A stretch of DNA of 64,000 bases, taken from assembly GCA_000827265.1 (NCBI GenBank), contig KN834762.1:870939-934938 (forward strand), given 5' to 3'. The notes beneath the pieces were generated by a model, which saw nothing but the letters and a program-made list of their open reading frames with translations, did no database searches and was not told the DNA's origin. Each line of letters opens with the position of its first letter. The first letter of the stretch is position 1. Positions 11,822-22,006 of this stretch are shown piece by piece. This DNA comes from Collybiopsis luxurians FD-317 M1. Its lineage: Eukaryota > Basidiomycota > Agaricomycetes > Agaricales > Omphalotaceae. Position numbers and translations under genes: made by a program.

Positions 11822-12929
11822 ATGGATAAGGTTGCAGAGCTTAAAGAAACAGATATCCTAACCATTTTGGTTCCCAGTGCGTTGGTTTTTGCTATTGAAT
11901 GCATGGATTTGGAACAAATGGTTCTTTAGCGGTTGGTTTTTTCGTACCTTTGCTGGCGGAGAAGAGAGGTTTTATCGGGTCAATTTCACGAAGAACGTTC
12001 AAGTATGGTGCAACTGATAGGCACAAGGTAAGGATATTGTTGAATTTTCACTCCGAAGGTCAAGAGGATAACAATCGCTCTTCGATTCTAGTTGGACGTG
12101 TATTATCCGGAGAAACCAGCTTCCAACGGCAAAACCCCAGTCTTGTTCCATGTGTACGGCGGAGGTTATGCTTCTGGGGCCAGGTATGTCTTCTTCTAAG
12201 TACGATCTTGTCGCCATATTCTGATTCTTCAACTTCTTTCAAAGAACTCTACCGGAGCCTGCAGATTTAGCTTATGCCAACATCGGTGCATATTTTGCTA
12301 ACAAGGGCTTTATCACTGTCATTGCCGACTACCGATTATTACCTGAAGCCAAGTACCCAGATCCCATTGTCGACGTACGGGATGCGATCGTCTGGATTAC
12401 TGAAAATCCCCATTCTCTCAGCCACGGTAGTGTTACTAATGCCGACAGCGATTCCTTCTTCATCATTGGTCATTCAGTTGGTGCGACCAACATTTCTACA
12501 ATTTTCCTGCTGTCTCTTCTTCCGGACAATGTTCAGTCGAGATTCAGAGGTGCTGTCTTGATCTCCGGAACATACGCCAGCGAGGTCGAAACGGTTGGGC
12601 CCACCCTCAATATTGAATTTGCGACAGCTTTCTATGGGAGCATGGAGAAAGCGAAGGATAATACTCCTCTGTCGCAGATCAACCAATTCCCAAAGGATAA
12701 AATTGCTACACTTCCTCCGTTTTTCTTAGTAGCGGCTGAAAAAGACCCAGAATCATTCCTGCAAGCGACAGAGTTATTCCATGGTGCTTTATCGACTCTC
12801 ACGGGAAAGCAGATACCCAAGCTTATTGGAAAAGGTCATAATCACATCAGTGAAGTATTTGCCCTTTCCACTGGGCAGGGTGAAGAATGGGCTGAGGAAG
12901 TGTATAAGTGGATGCAGGGATTACTCTAA
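11822..12929 (+). CDS. Alpha/beta-hydrolase (esterase-like), copy A (309 aa)
   Basis: Serine hydrolase of the hormone-sensitive-lipase/BD-FAE-like alpha/beta fold; substrate unknown. Exons 11822-11876, 11930-12027, 12092-12183 and 12245-12929 join in frame to 310 codons. It starts MDKVAELKETDILTILVP. The oxyanion motif is HVYGGGY (Tyr where many relatives have His before GGG). The nucleophile elbow is GHSVG with Ser159. The acid is probably Asp249 (AAEKDPE) and the base His280 or His282 (KGHNHIS). The third intron ends in AAAG. An ATG at 11899 inside intron 1 stays open into exon 2 if that intron is kept, giving an alternative start (MHGFGTNG...). There is no signal peptide. Three paralogues are in the window, at 14596, 26405 and 28068. 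Confidence 0.85.
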
Positions 12930-13378
12930 CCCTAGTTCCGCGTCTGTACAGTAAGTCCGTGAACTCATATTGACGCGATTTAGTTTGATTTTATGTCTGC
13001 GTATTTAAGGGAGGAGTGTATGCAAAGACACAAGCTGACTTGAGGAGATTAGAAGAGATACAGAATACCTTATGTTAGGTTTCGTAGTTCGAGCTCTGCT
13101 CACCGTAAGTACTGATCTCCGCTGTAAAGACCTACATTTCATGAAGAGCGAGATGGGTTTTAAGCTGGCACCTCCACCTAGACGTAAAAATTCATACAGC
13201 ATAAGATGCATATTTGACACTTGACAGAAATGTGGAGGAAACGGAGCAGACTGGTAAGCGAAATTGCACTTGGGTACAAATTTAACAAGTTCGGGGTTAA
13301 AGTGAGATGACATTATACCTTCTAAGGCTAGGCTCTAATTTGATACTGAGGACAGAAAATATGCTGATATCGAGCAGT

Positions 13379-13495
13379 CTAAACATCGGGCTCAGAGATA
13401 GCAGGGGAGCCGCCTTTGGTGGCAGCAACGGTATACTGTACCAGAATCTCCTCAACTCGTGGATCGAGTCTCTTTAAGATAGTGATGGTATCGTC
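13379..13495 (-). pseudogene. Orphan last exon of the short-chain dehydrogenase
   Basis: Matches the last exon (16141-16257) of the dehydrogenase downstream, encoding DDTITILKRLDPRVEEILVQ...SEPDV. It lacks all upstream exons because the tandem-duplication junction at 13590 lies inside the preceding intron. It cannot form a protein alone. Confidence 0.8.
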
Positions 13496-13590
13496 CTGAT
13501 TTTACATTCAGAATGCATATGTATGAAGTGGAGAATTGAGAAATGCGAACGGGGCTTCTGTTACGCTCGAGAAATCATTGCCAAAATATG

Positions 13591-13877
13591 TTGGCCTGGA
13601 TCCTTGCTCAAGGCGATGATTTCGTCGTCATTCCAGGAACAAAAAAGATTAAAGTGCGTTTCTCCTTACCGGACTCAATCAGAATTAAAAAATCTCACTG
13701 ATTGTGAATGAATAAAGTACGTGAAAGAGAATATGGGTGCTGTCGATGTGAACGATCAGCTCGGACGCAATTGCTGCAGTTAGGAAGATTGCGGAGGAGA
13801 GTGATACACCCGGCACGCGGTATGCAGCTGCTGGTATGCAACGTGTGATAGTAAAGACTCCGCCACTTCCCAAGTAA
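13591..13877 (+). pseudogene. Truncated aldo/keto reductase 3' end
   Basis: Begins abruptly at TTGGCCTGGATCC, in the middle of AKR exon 9, and keeps the last intron and exon 10. Compared with copy 2, one extra base in the GTGAA(CG)ATCAGCTCGG stretch shifts the frame, so the piece is both 5'-truncated and frameshifted. It is a by-product of the tandem duplication. Confidence 0.85.
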
Positions 13878-14462
13878 TCAAGAGGAAAAAAACTGTCGAA
13901 GAAAGAGTACCAGTATCTAGATGTGATTGCTACAGGCCACAAATGTGAAAGATTTGCTTGGACATCAGTAGCAAGTTGGCAGTAAACACCCGTTGAGTAC
14001 GCGCCTGAGTTCGAGCGGTCCCATTTCTCCTTGCTTTCTCCCATTCTCCTTCAAGTTAGCATCGGATGAGAGGTGAAACTTAACTCCCAACTCGAACATT
14101 CAGTCTTTTTAAAGGCCCGCTTTACCGCCAAGAAGATGCATTGGAACTTATAAGTGATAGTTCCCGCGTCAAATGACCTCTAGCTTAGTCTCCTGTAAGC
14201 ACAGAACATAATGATTAGTAAACTGATGTATGTGTCCCTCTAGCTTCCCATGCATACAGTTATCAGAATTAAATTGTTATCGTGCTAGTATCAATTGACT
14301 AGGAATATGTACCTTGAACCAACCTTGACCTCGCTGTTATATTTCTCGGTTTGGTATTTGTAATAGAGTACAACCCGGCGCATAGTTCCGAATCCGAGTT
14401 GAATTACTCATTACTTACTCACTTCGGGCAGTGTTACTCAGATATTAGCAGTATAATAATGT

Positions 14463-14470
14463 TATAAAAG
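14463..14470 (+). promoter_or_regulatory. TATA box of esterase B
   Basis: TATAAAAG, the duplicate of the box at 11689, about 130 bases before the start region of esterase B. Confidence 0.45.
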
Positions 14471-14595
14471 GCCTACTTTGAGGCCAGAACCACAGAATAG
14501 AATAATTATTTATATCCAATATCCGAGTCTCACCACTCTTATCAAACCTCTGCGCCATATCTCTACCATACTCCCGAGTGTCGCCCGTCTTCAGA

Positions 14596-15691
14596 ATGGA
14601 TTAGGTTGCAGAGCTTAAAGAAACAGATATCCCAACCATTTTGTTTCCCAGTGCGTTGGTTTAATCCATTGAATGCATGGATTTGGAATGAATGGTTCTT
14701 TAGCGGTTGGTTTTTTCGTACCTTTGCTGGAGGAGAAGAGAGGTTTTATCGAGTCAACTTCACGAAGAACGTTCAAGTATGGTGCAACTGATAGGCATAA
14801 GGTAAGGATATTGTTGAATTTTCACTCTGAAGATCAAGAGGTTGACAATCGTTCTTTGATTTTAGTTGGACGTGTATTATCCGGAGAAACCAGCTTCCAA
14901 CGGCAAAACCCCAGTCTTGTTCCATGTGTACGGCGGAGGTTATGTTTCTGGGGCCAGGTATGTCTTCTCCTAAGTACGATATTATCGCCATATTCTGATT
15001 CTTCAACCTCTCTCAAAGACCGGCCGATTTAGTCTATGCCAACATCGGTGCATATTTTGCTAACAAGGGCTTTATCACTGTCATTCCCGAGTACCGATTG
15101 TTACCTGAAGCCAAGTACCCAGATCCCATTGTCGACGTACGGGATGCAATTGTCTGGGTTACTGAAAATCCCCATTCTCTCAGCCACGGTAGTATCACTA
15201 ATGCCGACATTAATTCCTTCTTCATCGTTGGTCATTCAGTTGGTGCGAACAACATTTCTACAATGTTCCTGCTGTCTCTTCTTCCGGACAATGTTCAGTC
15301 GAGATTCAGAGGTGCCGTCTTGATCTCCGGAGCATTCGTCATCGAGGTCGAAGCAGTTGGGCCCACCCTCAATCCTGAGGATATGATAGCTTTCTTTGGC
15401 AGCTTGGAGAAAGCGAAGGATGATGCTCCTCTGTCGCAGGTCAACCAATTCTCGAAGGACAAAATTGCTACACTTCCTCCGTTCTTCTTGGTAGTAGCTG
15501 AAAAAGACCCAGATCCATTCCTGCGAGCGACAGAGTTATTCCATGATGCTTTATCGACTCTCACGGGAAAGCAGATACCCAAGCTTGTCGGAAAAGGTCA
15601 TAATCATGTCAGTGAAGTGTTTGCCCTTTCCACTGGGCAGGGTGAAGAATGGGCTGAGGAAGTGTATAAGTGGATGCAGGGATTACTCTAA
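14596..15691 (+). CDS. Alpha/beta-hydrolase (esterase-like), copy B; start region damaged
   Basis: Same family and four-exon plan as copy A: 14596-14650, 14704-14801, 14866-14957 and 15019-15691, 306 codons including the stop if read through. The start region reads ATG GAT TAG where copy A has ATG GAT AAG, so codon 3 is a stop. A possible rescue is the ATG at 14673 within intron 1, which stays open into exon 2 if that intron is retained (MHGFGMNGSL...). Exon 4 has lost 12 bases in frame at its start (the Leu-Pro-Glu region) relative to copy A. The remainder is intact: HVYGGGY, GHSVGAN, EKDPD and KGHNH. It may be a working gene with a new start or a fresh pseudogene. Confidence 0.7.
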
Positions 15692-16140
15692 CCCTAGTTC
15701 CGCGTCTGTACAGTAAGTCCGTAAATTCATATTGACGCGATTTAGTTTGATTTTATGTCTGCGTATTTAAGGGAGGAGTGTATGCAAAGATACAAGCTGA
15801 TTTGGGGAGATTAGAAGAGATACAGAATACCTTATGTTAGGTTTCGTAGTTCGAGCTCTGCTCACCGTAAGTACTGATCTCCGCTGTAAAGACCTACATT
15901 TCATGAAGAGCGAGATGGGGTTTAAGCTGGCACCTCTACCTAGACGTAAAAATTCATACAGCATAAGATGGATATTTGACATTTGACAGAAATGTGGAGG
16001 AAACGGAGCAGACTGGTAAGCGAAATTGCACTTGGGTACAAAATTAACAAGTTCGGGGTTAAAGTGAGATGACATTATACCTTCTAAGGCTAGGCTCTAA
16101 TTTGATACTGAGGGCAGAAAATATACTGATATCGAGCAGT

Positions 16141-17670
16141 CTAAACATCGGGCTCAGAGATAGCAGGGGAGCCGCCTTTGGTGGTAGCAACGGTATACTG
16201 TACCAGAATATCCTCAACTCGCGGATCGAGTCTCTTTAAGATAGTGATGGTATCGTCCTGATTTTACATTCAGAATGCATATGTATGAAGTGGAGAATTG
16301 AGAAATGCGAACGGGGCTTCTGTTACACTGGAGAAATCATTGCCAAAATATGAATGACTCACCCAAATTTTCCTCGATAGCTCCGTCCCAGCCTCACCCA
16401 ATAACAAATCACTTTCCTCCAACACTTGCAAGCAGCTCGAGAGATAACGGCCGTGCCAGCTGGTAGCGTTACCGTCACTGCTCTCACGCTTCACTGAGTA
16501 TAAACTATCGTCCTTCCCTAGCATGAGCGTCCCACGAACGAGAACACTGCCACCAACTTCAGACGGCCTCGCTACAGCCGCTTTCAAGAGAGGAAGCCAC
16601 AGGTTACCAGGAAAATGTGATTCAGTTTCTCGAGTGAGATTAGAATGGCAGAAACCTGGGTTGAGGGAGGAGATTATGATGGGAGGGGATGAGGAAGGAG
16701 GGGAGGGGGCTAGACGGCTCGCCAGCTCACGGGCAAATGCTACTATGAAGACTGAAGATAAAGAGATCAAACACTCGGATAATCTGAAGATCATGAAGTA
16801 TGAAGTTGGACTTACATTTGGAAAGCATCGTGCGCTGCTTCATAACGCTAAATGTAATTCAATCGGAATCACCGCTTAGCATCCTCCGGTCCTGGGGTAT
16901 AGAGCTATATGGAAGATGCTTACCTCGAAGTACAGTACTCCTTCCGACTGACCGCTTCGATGATGTTGGGTGCATTTCGAAATGCATCCACAGCCCGCGA
17001 CGGGAGCGAATAATGGACATCACTTGAAATGAAAACTAGTCGGGAAGGAACCCCTGACGTTGTAGAGGCTTGGATGAGATTGGGAAGGAGGAGGATACTC
17101 AAGAGAGCGTTGGATAGATAATTGACTTGAAGGCTTAATATATGTGGTTTATATGGTTTATGAAGATGATTCTTTGAAAGTTACCACTTACGCAGACTCC
17201 CATCCGTCCCCGGTCTGAGTAAACTTATGAGTGGCCAAAGCGGCGTTGGCGATAAAGCAATTAACCTCTTCCACTGAACCGAGATTATCGACGAAAGCTG
17301 TCACGGAACGAAAAGAGGCAAGGTCGAGCGAAGACCACTGACATCGACTCCTGTTGATACTGCCAGCTGTCACTGTATTTTCTGTCAGCCAAGTCCAAGA
17401 ATTCAGTTACTCGGCCTTACCAAATTTTTCAGCCTCCACGACCTTTCGTGTATCTCGGTTCGACAATATGAGTTTACCCACAATTGAGGAAGGGAGTTGG
17501 TGAAATTGTTTCGCAGCCTCTAGGCCTAGACCACTCGTAGCACCGGTGACGACAATGGTCTTTCTAATTCCATGACCTTCAAGTTCTCCATCCCGCTCTG
17601 CAGGTGTACTCGGTTTCGGGATATTCGTCCATTGCTCCTGTAAAAATCTTATTAGGCTCATTCGCGCCAT
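16141..17670 (-). CDS. Short-chain dehydrogenase/reductase, retinol-dehydrogenase-like (392 aa)
   Basis: SDR-family oxidoreductase. Six exons (17670-17421, 17372-17192, 17133-16924, 16847-16816, 16751-16363, 16257-16141) join in frame to 393 codons. The Rossmann motif TGATSGLG is at residues 42-49. A NAG-like element (FIANAA), LQVNYLSN and VFISSDVHY follow in the expected order. Where the active-site YxxxK belongs, I read RTMLSK (residues 219-224), so the catalytic Tyr is Thr220 while Lys224 is kept. The downstream FARELA is normal. Intron 2 ends in AAG, needed to give ALQVNY. The last exon and part of intron 5 lie in duplicated unit B. The gene is divergent from acetyl-CoA synthetase. It may be a reductase with altered activity or a binding protein. 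Confidence 0.85.
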
Positions 17671-18220
17671 GTCAACTAGTATCTGGAAGACAGATAGAAT
17701 AGGCCTAGACTCCTAGAATGACGGACCTTGAACGGAGAAACACAGCGCCATCGGCAAGTTCTGGCAAGCTCTGGCTCAGATTTATGGCGCGCCGGTACTT
17801 ACATGTCCCGCGGCAGCAGAATAATTTCAAAATAATGGAAGCGACGGGTCGACCTCCGTCGAGGACAAGTTTCATCCCCGCAGCCCCGCAAGGTTGATAG
17901 CGGGAATAACATGGGGAAAGGAGCCCCGCCTATTTCCGAAAGGTTCGGTTTCCAAAAAAGGAATAGATTTAGCTAAGCTTTTAGGAACTGGTCATGGGAC
18001 TCTCACAAGTCACTAAATTCCCGCCCCCATTATAAAAGCAAGTCTGAAATTGAAACATGTATCCATTATCTGTCTCTTCTCCTCCTGCCCCTTACTGCCT
18101 TCAAAGCTTACCGTCAGTTTGCTAAAGGATATCATTGTAAAGAGCTTTCGGTTCTAGGTACGTCCTTTTCAGTACCGATTTCGACTTGCAATCAGACTTT
18201 GGCTATCCAAGAAAAAAAAA
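17671..18220. promoter_or_regulatory. Divergent promoter of the dehydrogenase and acetyl-CoA synthetase
   Basis: Three CCCCGC hexamers (17876-17881, 17884-17889, 17924-17929) fit the SYGGRG consensus (read on the other strand) of the fungal carbon-repressor CreA/Cre1. A GC-rich CCCGCCCCC is followed by TATAAAAG at 18031-18038, about 185 bases before the synthetase ATG. CreA control of acetyl-CoA synthetase is known in Aspergillus; applying it here is inference. Confidence 0.4.
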
Positions 18221-21219
18221 ATGGCTACCGACATTCCTCCACCTGCCCGGCATGACTCGCAAGGCATCCCGATGCATGCTCCTGGAATCAGGCTTTCGAA
18301 AGCTACCAACAAGTTCAAGGATACTCATCCAGTTCCAGAGAAGCGTTAGTTATCCGGTTCTCTACATTCATATCTGATCTCAAAGTTCTTTCCAGCCCAC
18401 ATTGCCCCAGATATCGAAGCATACAAGGCAGCTCATCGCGATACTGTTGGTCCTCACTCGGATGCTTGGTGGGCTAAGGAGGCCAAGGAGAATCTCACTT
18501 GGATCAAAGATTTCAGTATCGTCAGAACTGGCGGGTTTCCTTCTGAAGAGGAATTGAAGGAGAACAAAAGTAAATCTATCCGTTATTTTCCTCAATGTTT
18601 ACCTTATCCTATCCTTAGCTCCTTCCCCCACGCTCCCGGTAACCTGGTTCCCCGATGGAAGTCTCAACGCGTGTTACAACTGCGTGGATAGACACGCTTT
18701 CGAAAACCCAGACAAGACTGCGATCATCTACGAAGCTGATGAACCTGGTGAACACCAATACATCTCTTATGCCATGCTTCTCAACGAAGTCTGCCGCGTC
18801 GCGAATGTATTGAAAAGTATGGGCATCAAGAAAGGTGACACTGTAAGTTTTCCGTAATATAATACCTTTTTCGGATCTAGATATTCAAATCCTATCAGGT
18901 CACCATCTACCTCCCTATGACTTGGCAGGCTGCCGCTGCCTTCCTCGCCTGCGCCCGTATCGGTGCCATCCATTCAGCTGTATTCGCAGGCTTCAGCGCG
19001 GAAAGTCTCAGAGATCGGTAAGTACGCGGATTTTGTGCTCTGGTTCATCGATATTTCAATCCGGGCCTATGATCCTGTGGTTTTTCTATTCAATTATTGA
19101 TTCGGTCCCTTTGAAACTCACTATTTTGAACATCAAACTGACATCACTTATCATTTTTCCATCACGCTATTTAATTCAGAATTCTCGACTGTGGTTCGAC
19201 CGTGCTCATTACCGCAGATGAAGGACGTCGTGGGGGCCGATCTGTGGCGACCAAGGTTATCGCCGACCAGGCATTGAAAGAATGCGGAGATGGTGAGTTT
19301 TGCGATAGGCACCTTGTTCGGAGTGCGTAAATACGATATCTAATTAACCTTCATTCCTTCAGCCAACCCTGTCAAACACGTTCTTGTCCTGAGCCGAACT
19401 GGTTCCAAGACTATCGCGGAACAGCATTTTACTCCGGGACGCGATGTGTGGTGGCACGAAGCTTGCGCCAACGTTCCGGCATACTGTCCCCCTGAGGAGG
19501 TGAACAGCGAAGATGGACTGTTCATTCTATACGTATGTATTCTCAAATCCCTGACGCTAAATCTCGTCATTAACGCACATATTTAGACTTCCGGCTCCAC
19601 CGGTAAGCCAAAAGGAATCCTTCACACTACTGCAGGGTACCTGCTCGGAGCTCTACTCACCGTCAAGTACGTCGAATTGCAAAGACTCCAACATGTGCTA
19701 ATTTTGCTTCCCTTTCCTTCTTTCCGTTCTGATAGATATGTCTTTGATGTTCACCCTGGAGACAAGTTCGCCTGCATGGCGGATGTTGGTTGGATTACCG
19801 GCCACACCTACATCATCTATGGCCCACTTGCCCTCGGTACCACTACAACATTGTTTGAAAGTACCCCCGTATACCCATCCCCTTCCAGGTGAGTCGGATA
19901 ATGCTTTCCGTATGTATGCACATCTCATTCTCTTCCTTTCTTGTTTCATCCGGTGTCTGTGCCTCATCCATATGCAAACCATCACGTAACTCACACACTC
20001 GCTATTTCTGGTTTTCATGGATAAAGATACTGGGAAACTGTATCTAAACATGGTTTGACGCAGTTCTACTCCTCCCCGACGGCTGTGAGGTTACTCAGGA
20101 AGCTGGGTGCGTATCGATCCAGCCACTATCAGTATTCTGATCTCCTAACATCTCTTGTTCCAACTCCGCAGGACACCAACACGTTCAAGATCACGATCTC
20201 TCCTCACTTCGAGTGATTGGATCCGTCGGCGAGCCCATCAACCCAGAAGCATGGAATTGGTACAACGAGCACGTCGGAAAGGGCGAATGTGCTATCGTCG
20301 ATACATACTGGCAAACGGAAACCGGTTCCATCGTGGTGACTCCTATGCCGGGAGCGATCGAAACCAAGCCCGGTTCGGCCACCGTGCCATTCTTTGGTAT
20401 TGAAGTTGAGATTGTGGATCCGTTGACTGGGAAAGTTTTGGAGGGTAACAATGTTGAGGGGGTTTTGTGTATCAAGAAGCCTTGGCCGTCAATTGCTAGG
20501 ACGATTTGGGGGGATGATAAGAGATTTGTGGAAACGTATCTGAGACCCTATCCGGGATACTACTTTACTGGTGATGGAGCTGCTCGGGATGAGCACGGGT
20601 ATGTCTGGATCAAGGGTAGAGTTGATGATGTTCGTTTTGACTTTGCGTCATTTGGACTTTTGCTGATGTTATCCCTTGCAGGTCATCAATGTCTCCGGAC
20701 ACCGTATGTCCACCGCTGAAGTCGAGTCTGCTCTGCTTTTGCACAACGGAGTAGCGGAGACGGCTGTCATTGGAACGGCGGATGAGCTGACGGGTCAAGC
20801 TGTCAACGCGTTTGTTACCATGAAACCGTGAGTATTCTCATAAGCTTACCTTTCAATTCGTTTGCGCTGAACTCTTGCTCTCAGTGAATTCTCCTACGAC
20901 TCCGCGACCGAACCCGCACTCACCAAGGAGCTTATTCTCCAGGTCCGAAAGATTATCGGACCGTTCGCGGCCCCGAAGAAGGTTTATATTGTTGCCGATC
21001 TTCCCAAGACCAGGAGTGGGAAGGTGAGATGATCCGTTCACGTTCTTCTTTTTGTTCAGTTTTTCTGACCGGTGGTTATCCTCTTCTCTTTAACAGATCG
21101 TTCGTCGCGTCCTGCGTAAAATCGCGTCGGGCGAAGGAGATCAACTCGGTGATCTCTCCACTGTTGCGGAACCGGAGGTCGTGGAAGTGATCAAGAAGAA
21201 GGTTGCGGAAAGTGCGTGA
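18221..21219 (+). CDS. Acetyl-CoA synthetase
   Basis: Makes acetyl-CoA from acetate, ATP and CoA (AMP-forming adenylate family). It is about 670 residues over roughly a dozen exons, the first few being 18221-18344, 18396-18569, 18619-18842, 18899-19017, 19180-19292, 19363-19532, 19587-19666 and 19736-19888. Diagnostic motifs in order: [52 protein letters not shown], the P-loop [59 protein letters not shown], and TRSGKIVRR with the conserved lysine that can be acetylated. One intron, before [10 protein letters not shown] at 20027, ends in AAAG. There is no mitochondrial presequence, so it is probably cytosolic/nuclear. The promoter has CreA-like sites. Confidence 0.96.
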
Positions 21220-21551
21220 TGGATTGGATTGGAGTAGAAGTGCAATACCATTGAAAGGGCGAAGAAAAATTCATCAACTAATATTGTTTGTACAAGAATA
21301 CTGTACTGTAATTATTTGGCTTTGTACGTTAGATTTGGGATCGGTTTTCTTTTCAATTTGATTTGAGTTCTTTTTCTGTGGTTGTGGGCTGGATTTGTTG
21401 GATAGTTAGCTGGTACTAGCAAGCGATCCTACGGAAGAGGGAAATTGAGCGCCTCAGGCGCCTAACATACCAGTCCAGGGTCAGTGGCCCCTTTCACATT
21501 TAACCTTGAATGAAACTTGACTGCTTTTTGACGGACAAAAAGAGATGCGAC

Positions 21552-21700
21552 GAACAACTTGGGGTACTTGATTTGAGACTACGTTAGTACTACACCGTAA
21601 GGTACAGAATCATGAAAACATGTGATGAACAACTTGGGGTACTTGATTTAAGTACCACACCATAAGTGGTACAGGTATTTTAGGTACAACAATCCTTGTA
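21552..21700. repeat. 75-bp imperfect tandem duplication
   Basis: GAACAACTTGGGGTACTTGATTT occurs at 21552 and again at 21627, each followed by related ACACC(G/A)TAAG.GGTACA. It lies in the spacer downstream of acetyl-CoA synthetase (21220-21748), which otherwise shows nothing. Confidence 0.6.
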
Positions 21701-22006
21701 AAGATTGCGTACAAATAGAAATCCTTTGCTATAGCTATGATAATTTGATTAATAGATACCAGGGACAACCCTTGAAGTGACTTTGCGTTCGTAGGCTTTG
21801 TACTCGGAGCCAGTGATGGGGTCACTTTCGATGATATTTTCCTACCATGTGGAATATCAATCAGAGTCAACGTTGTGTTGAGGGGAAGCGGGGGAGATTG
21901 ATTGACCGTGACATACCTTGATGGGAATTTTAATGATGAGAGCGAAAACAGTGCATGTGAAAGCAATGAGGGGTGCATATGATCAGTACATGGGTATTTG
22001 AGTAAG

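Larger units (their letters stand above)
10890..13590 (+). repeat. Tandem duplication, unit A (2701 bp)
   Basis: Runs from inside exon 9 of AKR copy 2 (TTGGCCTGGATCC) through esterase A to a sequence ending GCCAAAATATG. Nearly the same sequence follows at once as unit B (13591-16352). Unit A carries the 3' end of an AKR, a whole esterase and an orphan last exon of the short-chain dehydrogenase. The similarity extends through noncoding DNA, so the event is recent. Confidence 0.85.
13591..16352 (+). repeat. Tandem duplication, unit B (2762 bp)
   Basis: Second copy of unit A, starting exactly where A ends. It is about 61 bp longer, mostly from an extra stretch near 14185-14245. It ends inside intron 5 of the dehydrogenase, a few bases from the splice donor, where the original flank continues (GAATGACTCACCC). 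Confidence 0.85.

Noticed and set aside
12274..12561. 95-residue frame (MPTSVHILLTRAL...) repeated in each esterase copy
   Set aside because: It overlaps the esterase catalytic exon in another frame and recurs only because the gene is duplicated.
11822..12929. YGGG instead of HGGG in the esterases as an active-site defect
   Set aside because: All four copies share it and, as I recall, related fungal hydrolases commonly have Tyr there, so it is probably normal for the group.
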